In this document: one piece after another, positions 25,132 to 33,694 of the stretch
Layout: the number at the start of each line of letters is the position of its first letter
Numbering within the stretch: the stretch's first letter is position 1
DNA from: Lichenicoccus sp965213775
GTDB taxonomy: Bacteria; Pseudomonadota; Alphaproteobacteria; Acetobacterales; Acetobacteraceae
DNA: 64,000 bases
NCBI GenBank assembly: GCA_965213775.1
Contig: CBDCAC010000004.1
Span: 434,001 to 498,000, forward strand
Direction of reading: 5' to 3'
Notes under the pieces: model-generated
The model's database searches: none
The model's input: the letters and a program-made list of their open reading frames with translations, nothing else
What the model was told of the DNA's origin: nothing
Made by a program: the position numbers and the translations under genes

Positions 25132-26445
25132 ATGTCGTCGTCCAGCACACGAGCAGAGCGATCGCCGGTTCGGCGCGTCCACATGATCATTGGCGCCTCG
25201 ATCGGCAATGCGCTGGAGTTCTACGACTTCATCATATACGGGTTCTTCGCCTCCTCGATCGCCGCCACCTTCTTTCCCGGCCGGGACGTCACCACCCGCC
25301 TGCTCCTGACCTTCGGGACGTTCGGCGTCTCGTTCCTCGCCAGACCGGTCGGCGCGTTGCTCCTCGGCAGCTACGCCGACCGCAGGGGTCGCGTCGCCTG
25401 CATGACCTTGTCGGTCCAGCTGATGACGCTGGCCGGCGCCATGATCGCGCTGATGCCGGCACGTGCTGCCATCGGCATCGGCGCACCGCTGGGGATCTTG
25501 GCCGCGCGGCTGATCCAGGGTTTCGCGCTGGGAGGCGAGTTCGGCAGCTCCACCGCCCTGATGATGGAGCACTCGGCCGGCGACGAGACACGGGCGGCGA
25601 GCTGGCAGGGCACCAGCCAGTATGTCGCGAGCCTGCTGGCCTCGGGCGCGGCATGGCTTCTGAGTGGCGATCCCGCCCTGTCGTCCCATCTCTCGCCCTT
25701 CCGGATCGCGTTTGCCATCGGAGCGCTAGGCGGACCGGTCGCGCTGCTGCTGCGTCGCCGCCTGCTGGAAGCCCCGGCGTTCCTGTCGCAGCAACACGCA
25801 GATCCGGCTGAGGCGCAGACGCCGAGCGGCGTGGTGATCGCCGCCTGCATGGTGGCGATCGGAACCGCGCAGACCTACCTGGTCATCTACCTGCCGACCT
25901 ACGCCATGACGCAGCTGCACATGACGGCCGGATCCGCACTGGGATCGGTGTTCCTGGTCTACGTCGTCACGCTGGCCATGACGCCGCTCCGGCTTCGCAT
26001 CGCCGAGCGGTTCGACAGATCGCACCGCAGCCTCATGATGCTGGTCTCGTGCGCCGCCATCCTGGCCGCGGGATACCCGGCCTTCATGCTGCTCTCGCTA
26101 TGGCCGAGCCCGGTCATGCTGTTCCTGCTGCCGTTCGGCCTCACCGTGATCGGACTGCCGTACAACGCGCCGCTGACCGGCTTCATGGGCCTGGTGTTTC
26201 CGATCCGCCGGCGAGGCGTCGGCCTGTCCGTCGGCTACGCGCTAGGCATCGCGATGTTCGGCGGGTTTGCGCCGTTCATCAACACCTGGCTGATGGCGAG
26301 GACAGGAGATCCGCGCAGTCCGGGCCTCTACCTGGCCTTCACCGCCCTGGTGACGATCGTGGCCCTGCTGGCAGCACAGAGGCGGCTGCTTCGGCTTCAA
26401 CGGCCGGCCCGGCAGGGCGCGGCCGGCGATCCGCTCCTAACGTGA
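25132..26445 (+). CDS. MFS transporter, metabolite:H+ symporter (MHS) family
   Basis: A 437-residue transporter with twelve membrane segments. IIGASIGNALEFYDFIIYGFFA at the N-terminus and the loop-2/3 motif GSYADRRGRVACM are diagnostic for the MHS family (citrate, alpha-ketoglutarate, proline and shikimate symporters). FALGGEFGSSTALMMEHS follows in the fifth segment. The substrate is probably a carboxylate or zwitterion. It follows the phosphatase gene by 77 bp. A small hairpin overlaps its stop codon and probably ends the transcript. Confidence 0.85.
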   Translation: MSSSSTRAERSPVRRVHMIIGASIGNALEFYDFIIYGFFASSIAATFFPGRDVTTRLLLTFGTFGVSFLARPVGALLLGSYADRRGRVACMTLSVQLMTLAGAMIALMPARAAIGIGAPLGILAARLIQGFALGGEFGSSTALMMEHSAGDETRAASWQGTSQYVASLLASGAAWLLSGDPALSSHLSPFRIAFAIGALGGPVALLLRRRLLEAPAFLSQQHADPAEAQTPSGVVIAACMVAIGTAQTYLVIYLPTYAMTQLHMTAGSALGSVFLVYVVTLAMTPLRLRIAERFDRSHRSLMMLVSCAAILAAGYPAFMLLSLWPSPVMLFLLPFGLTVIGLPYNAPLTGFMGLVFPIRRRGVGLSVGYALGIAMFGGFAPFINTWLMARTGDPRSPGLYLAFTALVTIVALLAAQRRLLRLQRPARQGAAGDPLLT

Positions 26446-26452
26446 TGTTAGG
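26436..26452 (+). terminator. Stem-loop over the MHS transporter stop codon
   Basis: CCTAAC at 26436-26441 and GTTAGG at 26447-26452 form a perfect 6-bp stem with a five-base loop containing the TGA. There is no T-run, so termination strength is uncertain. Confidence 0.45.
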
Positions 26453-26497
26453 GTCTGCGAGACTATGCTCGGCCCGAGTCAATGGCGTGGAACGATC

Positions 26498-27451
26498 ATG
26501 GCAGTGCAGAAGCATCGGCTCGTCACCCGCAGCGATTTCGAAGGCCTCGTCTGCGGCATGCTGCTCCGCGAGCTCGATCTGATCGACGAGATCAAGTTCG
26601 TCCACCCGAAGGACATGCAGGACGGCATCGTGCCGATCACGGCGCGCGACGTCATGACGAACCTTCCCTACACGTCGAGGGTTGCCACCTCGCCTTCGAC
26701 CACCACGCCGGCGAGATCTCGCGCAGGGGCGATCGCAGCTATCCCAACCACGTGATCGACCTCGCCGCTCCCTTTGCTTCGCGCGTCGTCTATAACTACT
26801 ATGGAGGTGGCGGGCCTTCCCGCGCGTCAGTGCAGCACCCATGGCGGCGGTCGACCAGGCGGACTCCGTGCGGTTCACCCCCGACGAGGTCCTCGACCCG
26901 CAGGGCTGGGTGCTGCTCAACTTCCTCATGGACTTCCGGACCGGGCTCGGCCGGTTCCGCGACTTCCGCATCTCCAACTACGAGCTGATAATGCAGCTCA
27001 TCGAGCGATGCCGCGACGCGACGATCGATGAGGTGCTGGCGCTGCCAGACGTGAGGGTGCGGGTCGAGCTCTACATGGCGCATCGCGAGCGCTTCACCGC
27101 ACAGATCCGACGCTGCACCACCGTGCACGGCAAGCTGGCGCTGCTCGACCTGCGCGACGAGGAGGTGATCTACGGCGGCAATCGCTTCACGATCTATGCG
27201 CTTTATCCCGGTTGCGACATCTCCGTGCACGTCATGTGGGGCCTCAGGAAGCAGAACACGGTGTTCGCGATCGGCAAGTCGATCCTTAATCGCAGCTCAC
27301 CGGTCGATGTCGGTGCGTCTGCCTGAGCTACGGCGGCGGCGGCCACGAGGCGGCAGGAACGTGCCAGGTGGAGAACCACCGCGCCGAGACGGTAAAGGTG
27401 CGGCTCATCGGGGTTCTGTCCGGCACGCCCGGCGGCGCGGCTTCACCTTGA
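26498..27451 (+). pseudogene. DHH-family phosphoesterase ('exopolyphosphatase'-type), frameshifted
   Basis: One gene is spread over all three frames. Frame 2 from the ATG at 26498 gives MAVQKHRLVTRSDFEGLVCG and on to NLPY near 26670. Frame 1 continues with EGCHLAFDHHAGE, the DHH motif, up to VVYNYYGGG near 26815. Frame 3 then gives FPRVS, MAAVDQADS, a long intact middle and VHVMWGLRKQNTVFAIGKS up to 27326. Frame 2 finishes with YGGGGHEAAGTCQVENHRAE, the DHHA1 glycine motif, ending at 27451. All pieces are in order and match an alphaproteobacterial family of about 310 residues. Three frame changes make a working protein unlikely unless they are sequencing errors. Confidence 0.85.
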
Positions 27452-27584
27452 CCATGTCGTTTCCGCGAAAGTAGTCGCCGGCCCGGTCCGCCGCGCGACG
27501 CAGCGGCGCAAGCCTGATCGCATGGGTGTCCACCGAATCGGCGCCCGCTTGGGAGCCGGCGAGGCGCCGTGCGGACACGCCCGA

Positions 27585-28886
27585 TCACATCTCCTGCCCG
27601 GCGGCGCTGCGGGTGACCTCGGCGATGAGTGCTGCCACCGAGCGTGGCTGTTCCAGCTGCGGCATATGTCCGCTGGACAGGCTATGCAGTGCCACCGGTC
27701 CGGGGAGGTGCCTCGCATGACGTACCGGGATGATCGCGTCCCGCGAGCCCCAGAGGATCTTCGTCGGCATCGTGATCCGGTCGAGCACGTGGCGGAGCAT
27801 GACGGTCTGGGTGCCGTCCGCGAACACGGCGTCGCGCAGCGCCTCCTGGAACGCCCTCGAAGCTGGGCTGCGGCTTCGCAGCGTCGCCCTCACGAAGGCG
27901 GGCGTCACGATGTCCGGGTCTGCGAACAGACGCCGGAGCCAGGGTGCGAGGCTTTCCTCCCGTTCCGATCGCGTCAGCCCGGACAGGAACGCGCCGTCGA
28001 TCTCCGCGCCGAGACCGACCGGTGCCAGCAGGCAGAGCGAGCGGATGTCGACCGCGCCCGCCTCGACCAGGGCCAGCGCGACTGCGCCGCCCAGCGAGTG
28101 ACCGACCAGATGGAAGCGGCACAGGCCTTCTTCCTGAAGCACGGCCTGAACGGCGTCGACGAGGCCGTCGAACGACACCCGGCTCGGCGCTTCCGAGCGT
28201 CCGTGACCCGGCAGGTCGATCGCGAGGATGCGGTGCGTCGCCTCCAGTCTGCTCCAGACGCCGCGCCAGCTCGTCTGGTCGCTGCCGAAGCCGTGCAGGA
28301 ACACGACCGGGGTGCCCTGCTTGGTGCCCAGCCATTGCCGGTAGACCCCGTTGCCTGCCGGGCTCGTGCGGCTCCTCGCCGGCAGGGCCACGTGGCTCCC
28401 GGTGTCGGCAGGGGACGCCGGCAGCACGGCCGGGGGCAGGTCGCCGACGATGATACGTCCCCGCGGCCCGGAGCCCTGGACGCCGACGAGATCGATCTTG
28501 CGTCGCCGCGCCTCGCGCCGCGCCAGGGGTGTCGCACGCAGCGGCGCATCTTCGGCCGGCTGCGGATCGGGCGACGGTGGCGGGGGCGCGGGTGCCGCGG
28601 CAGCAGGCGATGCGACGTCCGCCGCAGGGAGTTCCTCCCAGGCTTCACCGTCGGGCACGATCCAGCCGACCGCGGCACCTACCGGGATCTCCTGACCATC
28701 CGCGCTCCTGATCCCGCGCAGCACGCCGCTCGCCGGTGCGTCGATCTCCATCGCGGCCTTGTCGGTCTCGATCTCGAACAGCGGGTCCCCCTTGCCTACC
28801 GCGCTGCCCTCCTCGACCAGCCAGCGGCTGACGCGGCCCGAGGTCATGTCCATGTCGACGCGCGGGAAGATGATCTCGACCGCCAT
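27585..28886 (-). CDS. acoC: AcoC-like E2: lipoyl domain, E3-binding domain and alpha/beta hydrolase
   Basis: The 433-residue protein has three parts. Residues 1-80 are a biotinyl/lipoyl domain with the lipoylated lysine K43 in EIETDKAAMEI. After an alanine/proline linker, residues about 117-150 (LARREARRRKIDL, GSGPRGRIIVGDL) form a peripheral-subunit-binding domain. Residues about 185-430 are an alpha/beta hydrolase domain with VVFLHGFGSDQTSW and the GHSLGG elbow. This hydrolase-type E2 is characteristic of acetoin dehydrogenase complexes and differs from pyruvate dehydrogenase E2. It should accept the acetyl group produced by E1 and pass it to CoA. It begins 2 bp after the E1beta gene in one operon with E1alpha and the DRL-like oxidoreductase. 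No E3 gene is nearby. Confidence 0.9.
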   Translation of the reverse strand: MAVEIIFPRVDMDMTSGRVSRWLVEEGSAVGKGDPLFEIETDKAAMEIDAPASGVLRGIRSADGQEIPVGAAVGWIVPDGEAWEELPAADVASPAAAAPAPPPPSPDPQPAEDAPLRATPLARREARRRKIDLVGVQGSGPRGRIIVGDLPPAVLPASPADTGSHVALPARSRTSPAGNGVYRQWLGTKQGTPVVFLHGFGSDQTSWRGVWSRLEATHRILAIDLPGHGRSEAPSRVSFDGLVDAVQAVLQEEGLCRFHLVGHSLGGAVALALVEAGAVDIRSLCLLAPVGLGAEIDGAFLSGLTRSEREESLAPWLRRLFADPDIVTPAFVRATLRSRSPASRAFQEALRDAVFADGTQTVMLRHVLDRITMPTKILWGSRDAIIPVRHARHLPGPVALHSLSSGHMPQLEQPRSVAALIAEVTRSAAGQEM

Positions 28887-28888
28887 GC

Positions 28889-29890
28889 TCAGTCCCTGCC
28901 GCGCACCAGCGCGCGCGCCCTCTCGACGATGTCGTCCACCTGGGGCACCGCCGCCTTCTCCATCTCCGGATTATAGGGCAGCGGACATTCCGCACCCCCG
29001 AGCCGGCCGATCGGCGCGTCGAGGCGATCGAAGGCCTCGCTCTCGGCGATCATGGCGCTGATCTCGGCGCCGATGCCGAGCGTCTTGACCCCTTCATAGA
29101 CGCATAGCAGGCGCGTCGTGCGCGAGACGCTCTCGATGATGGCGTCGCGGTCGAGCGGCCGCAGGCTGCGCAGGTCGATCACCTCGCACTCGATGCCTTC
29201 ACCCGCGAGAGCAGCCGATGCGTCCAGCGCGCGATGCACCATGATCGCGCTCGCGACGATCGTCAGGTCGCGCCCGCGGCGGGGCGTCGCCGCCCGGCCG
29301 ATCGGCACGCGGTACGGTTCTGCCGGCACCTGCCCCTTCATCTTGTACAGCAGCTTGTGCTCGAAGATCATCACCGGGTTGAGGTCGTCGATCGCGCTGA
29401 GCAGCATCCCCTTCGCGTCGTGCGGCGTCGAAGGCTGTATCACCTTGAGCCCCGGGACGTGCGCGAACCACGCCTCCAGGCTCTGGCTGTGCTGAGCCGC
29501 GGCACCGGTGCCCGACCCGGCCGGGAAGCGCATGACCAGGGGCACCGACACCGCGCCGCCGAGCATGTAGCGGATCTTGGCGGCCTGGTTGACGATCTGC
29601 TCCATCGCCAGCGTCGCGAAGTCGGAGAACTGGAACTCGAGGATCGGCCGGCTGCCGCACAGCGCGGCGCCGACGGCGACGCCGGCCGCACCGAGTTCGG
29701 CGATCGGCGTGTCGATGACGCGGTGCTCGCCGAAGCGCTCGACCAGGTTGCCGGTGACCTGGAACGCACCGCCATAGACGCCGATATCCTCGCCCATCAG
29801 GAACACGCGGTCGTCGGTCTCCATCGCCTGCGCCATCGCTTCCTGCAGCGCCTGCGCGTAGGTGAGTTCGCGAGCCACCTGGTCCATCAT
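28889..29890 (-). CDS. acoB: Acetoin/2-oxoacid dehydrogenase E1 beta subunit
   Basis: A 333-residue transketolase-type beta subunit. Recognisable blocks are RVFLMGEDIGVYGGAFQVT (residues about 29-47), DTPIAELGAAGVAVGAAL, RPILEFQFSDFATLAMEQI and the C-terminal LLCVYEGVKTLGIGAEIS. With E1alpha it forms the thiamine-diphosphate site that cleaves an acyloin or decarboxylates a 2-oxo acid. Because the E2 is of the acetoin type, acyloin cleavage is the better guess. Its ATG overlaps the E1alpha TGA, so the subunits are translationally coupled. Confidence 0.9.
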   Translation of the reverse strand: MMDQVARELTYAQALQEAMAQAMETDDRVFLMGEDIGVYGGAFQVTGNLVERFGEHRVIDTPIAELGAAGVAVGAALCGSRPILEFQFSDFATLAMEQIVNQAAKIRYMLGGAVSVPLVMRFPAGSGTGAAAQHSQSLEAWFAHVPGLKVIQPSTPHDAKGMLLSAIDDLNPVMIFEHKLLYKMKGQVPAEPYRVPIGRAATPRRGRDLTIVASAIMVHRALDASAALAGEGIECEVIDLRSLRPLDRDAIIESVSRTTRLLCVYEGVKTLGIGAEISAMIAESEAFDRLDAPIGRLGGAECPLPYNPEMEKAAVPQVDDIVERARALVRGRD

Positions 29891-30927
29891 GGTACTTCCG
29901 AATAGACGTCGCGGAGCAGGTCCGTGACCGGGGGGGACGGGCTGGCCTGGGCGAACGCGATGCCCTCGGCGATCTCCGTCTCGACCTGCTGCCGGATCGA
30001 GGTCAGGTCTTCGGCCGTGAGGATGTCGAGGCCGGTGAGCTCGGACTCGAACTGGACGATCGGATCACGCTGCGACCACTCCTCGATCTCGTCCTTGCTG
30101 CGGTAGCGGTTGCGATCGCTCCGGGAGTGGCCGCGGATTCGATAGGTTTTGCTCTCGATCAGCGACGGGCCACCACCGCCGCGTCCGCGTTCCACAGCCT
30201 CGAAGGCGGCGGCGGCCACGTCGGCGAAGCGGTTGCCGTCGACGATGCGCGCGGGAATGTTGTAGGCGGGTCCACGATCGGCGACGTCGGCCACCGACAT
30301 CGAGCGTTCCGTCGAGGTCGACATGCCGTAGCGGTTGTTCTCGCACACGAACACCACCGGCAGTTTCCACAGCGCCGCCATGTTCAGCGCCTCGTGGAAG
30401 GCGCCCTCGTTGGAAGCGCCGTCGCCGAAGAAGCAGACCACGACGTCGTCGCGCTTCTGCTGGCGCATGGCGAGCGCGGCCCCGACCGCGATCGGCAGGC
30501 CGCCGCCGACGATGCCGTTGGCGCCGAGGTTGCCCTGGCTCACGTCGGCGATATGCATCGAGCCGCCGCGGCCACGGCAGTAGCCGCTCTCCTTGCCGAA
30601 GAACTCGGCGAACATGAGCTTCGGATCGGCACCCTTGCCGATGCAGTGGCCGTGGCCGCGATGCGTCGAGGTGATCTTGTCCCGTGGTGCCAGGGCGACG
30701 CAGACGCCGACAGCACTCGCCTCCTGACCGATCGAGAGGTGCATCGTGCCGTGGATCAGGCCACGCATGTAGGCCTGCTCGGCACCTTCCTCGAACTGCC
30801 GGATCAGATGCATGCGCCGCAGCGCCTCGCGCAGCTGCGCCGTCGAGAGCCGGTCATAGATCTCGGGCCGGTTGCCGGAGATCGTCGTCGTGTCCGTATC
30901 GGCCGGAACCTTGGCTTGAACCGTCAT
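29887..30927 (-). CDS. acoA: Acetoin/2-oxoacid dehydrogenase E1 alpha subunit
   Basis: The 346-residue protein has the ThDP/Mg-binding motif in CFFGDGASNEGAFHEALNMAALW, GHGHCIGKGADPKLMFAEFFGK, and GRGGSMHIADVSQGNLGANGIVGG. The loop YRIRGHSRSDRNRYR resembles the phosphorylation-loop region of E1alpha proteins. It forms a heterotetramer with the beta subunit. It starts 43 bp after the SAF-domain oxidoreductase gene and is the second gene of the four-gene operon. Acetoin is the classical substrate of this subtype; the context suggests a related methyl-ketone acyloin such as 1-deoxyxylulose 5-phosphate. Confidence 0.9.
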   Translation of the reverse strand: MTVQAKVPADTDTTTISGNRPEIYDRLSTAQLREALRRMHLIRQFEEGAEQAYMRGLIHGTMHLSIGQEASAVGVCVALAPRDKITSTHRGHGHCIGKGADPKLMFAEFFGKESGYCRGRGGSMHIADVSQGNLGANGIVGGGLPIAVGAALAMRQQKRDDVVVCFFGDGASNEGAFHEALNMAALWKLPVVFVCENNRYGMSTSTERSMSVADVADRGPAYNIPARIVDGNRFADVAAAAFEAVERGRGGGGPSLIESKTYRIRGHSRSDRNRYRSKDEIEEWSQRDPIVQFESELTGLDILTAEDLTSIRQQVETEIAEGIAFAQASPSPPVTDLLRDVYSEVP

Positions 30928-30970
30928 GCTCGCGATGCTCCGCCCTCACGCCTGCGCCTTGCAGGCAAGC

Positions 30971-32287
30971 TCAAGCGACGACCTGTCGCGGCGGCGCGCC
31001 GAACAGCGCATCCTGGGCGCGGCGCAACCGGACGATCTGCATCGTCTCGTCCACCTCGCAGTTGTCGTAGGTGAGCATCTCGCCGATCCGGATCGGCTTC
31101 CTCACGACGGCCCGCTCGGCCAGGCCCATCGGCAGCAGCGCACCGGCCCGCGCATCCTCCACGGTGGTGATCCAGCCGCGGTAATGATCCTCGCCGATCT
31201 TGCCGAGCCTGACCCCGGGAGCGAGTGCCTCCTTGGCCACGCAGCCGCATTCCGCGACCGGTTGGTCGAGCGGCTGCATGTGCGGCATGTTGCGCAGCGC
31301 CAGCGACGCCGCGGTCAGCGGCACCTCGAGGCTGGTCAGATGGTAGGGACGCAGGAAGGTGAAGTAGGGTCCCGGACCCATGTTGAGGTCGCGCAGGCGC
31401 TCATGCACCCGCGGATGCGGCGCCTTGATCACCACGAACACGCCCGGAGCGACACCCTTACCCACTGAATAGTCCACCACGCCGGAGCGCGACAGCAGGC
31501 CGCCGTCGACCGCCGGGATCAGCATGCTGGACAGCTGGTCCCGCGACGCCGCCGGGCCGTGCATGCCGGGACGGTCGGGAACCAGCCCGGTCGCGTTGGC
31601 GATCGCGCACATCTCGATCATCGTCTTGGAGCCGTCGATGAACTCGACGAGCATGCGCGGGTTCATGTGCCGGAGCCGGGCTTCCTCCTCGTACTCCGCA
31701 GGCTTCGCGTCGAAACGAAGCGGATTGTTCTTGCCCTTCCCTGCGGCGACGATCGGATAGCCGAGGCTGCGGACGAAGTCGATGATCTCCATCGCCGCAC
31801 TCGGCTCGTCGCCGGCGCCCAGCGAATAGCCGACGCCGGCGTGGCGGGCCTCGCGAACCAGCATCGCGCCGACCGTCACGTCCGCCTCGACGTTCATCAT
31901 CACCACGTGCTTGCCGTGGCGCATCGCGAGCAGCGCGAGCTCGGCGCCGATGCCGGGGTTGCCGGTCGCGTCGATGATGACGTCGACTTGTGCGGCACTG
32001 CACGCAACCGTGCCATCCTGCGTGATCGCGATCTTGCCGGACCGGATCGCGTCCTCAGCCTGCGTGCATCCGGAACATGAGCGTCCCGCCGTCCGCGGGA
32101 TGCCGGCGACATCAAGCGCGGCCCACGCCATGTCGACGCGCATCTCGGCCAGCACGGCGAGATCGATGCCCGGCATCAGCGACAGCTGGGTGACGATGTC
32201 GGTGCCCATCTCTCCGCAGCCGATCAGGCCGACGCGGACTGGACGCCCTTGTTCCGCACGTCGCGCAAGCTCCACAGCGATGCTCAT
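30971..32287 (-). CDS. DXR-like (DRL-type) NAD(P)-dependent oxidoreductase with SAF domain
   Basis: The 438-residue protein begins with a Rossmann domain, RVGLIGCGEMGTDIVTQLS (residues about 18-36), and VDVIIDATGNPGIGAELAL. The central catalytic part contains YSLGAGDEPSAAMEIIDFV, GYPIVAAGKGKNNPLRFDA, MNPRMLVEFIDGSKTMIEM and GKGVAPGVFVV. The C-terminal 80 residues form a SAF domain (VAKEALAPGVRLGKIGE). This homoserine-dehydrogenase-like architecture is shared with the DRL family first described in Brucella, which makes 2-C-methylerythritol 4-phosphate from deoxyxylulose phosphate in place of DXR. Other members have other or unknown roles. It leads the operon with the aco-like genes and is divergent from a polyol PTS. 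Confidence 0.8.
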   Translation of the reverse strand: MSIAVELARRAEQGRPVRVGLIGCGEMGTDIVTQLSLMPGIDLAVLAEMRVDMAWAALDVAGIPRTAGRSCSGCTQAEDAIRSGKIAITQDGTVACSAAQVDVIIDATGNPGIGAELALLAMRHGKHVVMMNVEADVTVGAMLVREARHAGVGYSLGAGDEPSAAMEIIDFVRSLGYPIVAAGKGKNNPLRFDAKPAEYEEEARLRHMNPRMLVEFIDGSKTMIEMCAIANATGLVPDRPGMHGPAASRDQLSSMLIPAVDGGLLSRSGVVDYSVGKGVAPGVFVVIKAPHPRVHERLRDLNMGPGPYFTFLRPYHLTSLEVPLTAASLALRNMPHMQPLDQPVAECGCVAKEALAPGVRLGKIGEDHYRGWITTVEDARAGALLPMGLAERAVVRKPIRIGEMLTYDNCEVDETMQIVRLRRAQDALFGAPPRQVVA

Positions 32288-32365
32288 GATCGTAATCCCG
32301 TTCCGGCCGCATCGCGCGGCGTCCGCGGATCAAGCCGGCTTCAGCTAGACGCACTTTTATGAGCA

Positions 32366-32386
32366 CGTCAATACAATTGTTGCAAC
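32366..32386 (-). promoter_or_regulatory. Putative promoter and palindromic operator of the DRL-aco operon
   Basis: On the minus strand TTGACG (32371-32366) is a good -35 element; a weak TAGCTG lies 18 bases further. Immediately upstream are two overlapping palindromes, ACAATTGT at 32373-32380 and GTTGCAAC at 32379-32386. They are plausible binding sites for the SorC-family regulator encoded nearby. No experimental support. Confidence 0.35.
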
Positions 32387-32511
32387 CCGATCCGTTGCGT
32401 CGCGACGGCGATCAGCTCGATGTTCCGCGCCACAAGCGCCCGTTTGCGGCAATGCACAAATTGGTTCGCGAGGCGGAGCACGTCGCGCCGACGCCGGATA
32501 TTTATTGGATC

Positions 32512-32558
32512 GAACATCTTGACGTAGTTTGACATAAATGTTCTGGTCGAACGCTAGA
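32512..32558 (+). promoter_or_regulatory. Putative promoter with inverted repeat for the gutM-srl operon
   Basis: GAACAT at 32512-32517 is mirrored by ATGTTC at 32538-32543, 20 bases apart. Between them lie TTGACG (32519-32524) and a consensus TTGACA (32529-32534). The latter has GCTAGA 18 bases downstream as a possible -10. The arrangement suggests a regulated promoter 45-90 bp before gutM. Confidence 0.35.
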
Positions 32559-32601
32559 TGAAGCGGTGCGCTCGGATGCATCGAAGCTGAGGACCTCGGT
32601 C

Positions 32602-33030
32602 ATGAGTTGGGGAACTGGGCTGCTGCTGTTCGGTCTCTGCTGGGCCTTGCAGATCGCCGGCACGATGCTGCAGATGCGGCACTACCGACTTGTCCTCGAC
32701 CGGCTGTCCACCCAGTGGAACGACGGCTACGTCGGAACCGGCAGCGCACGCGCGCGCTTCGGCCGCGGCGCCATCACCATCCTGGTGGTCTCCCCCTCCG
32801 GCGCGGTGCGGCAGGCCCTGGTGATGCAGGGGCGCACCGTCTGGGCCAAGTTCAAGCCTCTGCCGGCCCTGGTCGGCACCGACATCGAGCAGTTCCGCAC
32901 CGGTGCGGTTTTTCGGCCGCGAGAAGTGCGTCTGGCAGAGGCGTTTCGACGCGCGGTCGAACAGGTCGACAGGATCATAGCCGAGAGGGCGACCTCGAGA
33001 GCATCGTCGCCGGCTTCCCAGCCTGGCTGA
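32602..33030 (+). CDS. gutM: GutM-type glucitol operon activator-like membrane protein
   Basis: The 142-residue protein has one N-terminal membrane helix (GTGLLLFGLCWALQIAGTMLQM) followed by a small soluble domain. QMRHYRLVLDRLSTQWNDGYVGTGSARARFGRGAITILVV and QALVMQGRTVWAKFKPLPALVG match GutM/SrlM proteins of glucitol operons, described as activators in enterics. Start: the ATG at 32602, with TGAGGAC just upstream, rather than 12 codons earlier. It is the first gene of the PTS operon, exactly where GutM-type genes are often found, and supports the reading of the following genes as a glucitol-family PTS. Confidence 0.8.
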   Translation: MSWGTGLLLFGLCWALQIAGTMLQMRHYRLVLDRLSTQWNDGYVGTGSARARFGRGAITILVVSPSGAVRQALVMQGRTVWAKFKPLPALVGTDIEQFRTGAVFRPREVRLAEAFRRAVEQVDRIIAERATSRASSPASQPG

Positions 33031-33090
33031 GCCAGCCGGCGCGAGCCGGCAGCAGTTTGGAACTTTTCCAACGGTGAGAAGGGAGAGAAG

Positions 33091-33618
33091 ATGCTGATGC
33101 TTTCGCACTTCGCCGAGGCGTTCATCGGCGTGTTCAACGAGGGCGGCCGGACGTTCGTCGCCTTCGTCACCGGCATCCTGCCGACGCTGATCGTGCTGCT
33201 GACGGCGGTATATGCCCTGATCGAGATGGTCGGCGAGCAGCGCGTCCACGACTTGGCGCGCTTCGCCGGTCGCTACGCGATCACGCGCTACACGGTGCTT
33301 CCGGTGCTTGCGATGTTTTTCCTTACCAATCCGATGGCCTATACCTTCGGCGTCTTCATCGAGGAGAGGCACAAGCCGGCGTTCTACGACTCGGCGGTGT
33401 CGTTCTGCCATCCCATCACCGGCCTTTTCCCGCACGGCAACTCGAGCGAGCTGTTCGTCTGGCTTGGTGTCGCCCACGGTCTGACGCGTCTGCATCTTCC
33501 GCTGGGGCCACTCGCCGTGCGGTACTTCATCGCGGGCCTCGTGGTCATCCTGTTCCGCGGCATCGTGACCGAGCGGGTGACGATGTTCTTCGCGCGTCGT
33601 CAGGGCGTGACGCTCTGA
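33091..33618 (+). CDS. srlA: PTS glucitol/sorbitol-type EIIC (IIC2) subunit
   Basis: A 175-residue membrane protein matching the SrlA/GutA subunit. It has FIGVFNEGGRTFVAFVTGILPTLIVLL at residues about 11-37, RYTVLPVLAMFFLTNPMAYTFG, and the conserved SFCHPITGLFPHGNSSELFVWLG. With the EIIB-C protein it forms the membrane channel of the glucitol-family phosphotransferase system, which phosphorylates its polyol during uptake. AAGGGAGA precedes the ATG. Length is close to the enteric 187-residue subunit. Substrate specificity of this family is mostly for hexitols, but it cannot be read from sequence. Confidence 0.92.
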   Translation: MLMLSHFAEAFIGVFNEGGRTFVAFVTGILPTLIVLLTAVYALIEMVGEQRVHDLARFAGRYAITRYTVLPVLAMFFLTNPMAYTFGVFIEERHKPAFYDSAVSFCHPITGLFPHGNSSELFVWLGVAHGLTRLHLPLGPLAVRYFIAGLVVILFRGIVTERVTMFFARRQGVTL

Positions 33619-33694
33619 GCATCGGACATATCGCCGGCGCGCAGCGCCGACGAGACGACATAACACGGTGCGGGAACACCGGTTGAGATCGGGG

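Noticed and set aside
26498..27451. Programmed frameshifting as explanation for the DHH gene
   Set aside because: Three separate shifts in different directions with no slippery heptamer are not consistent with programmed recoding; the gene is better called broken.
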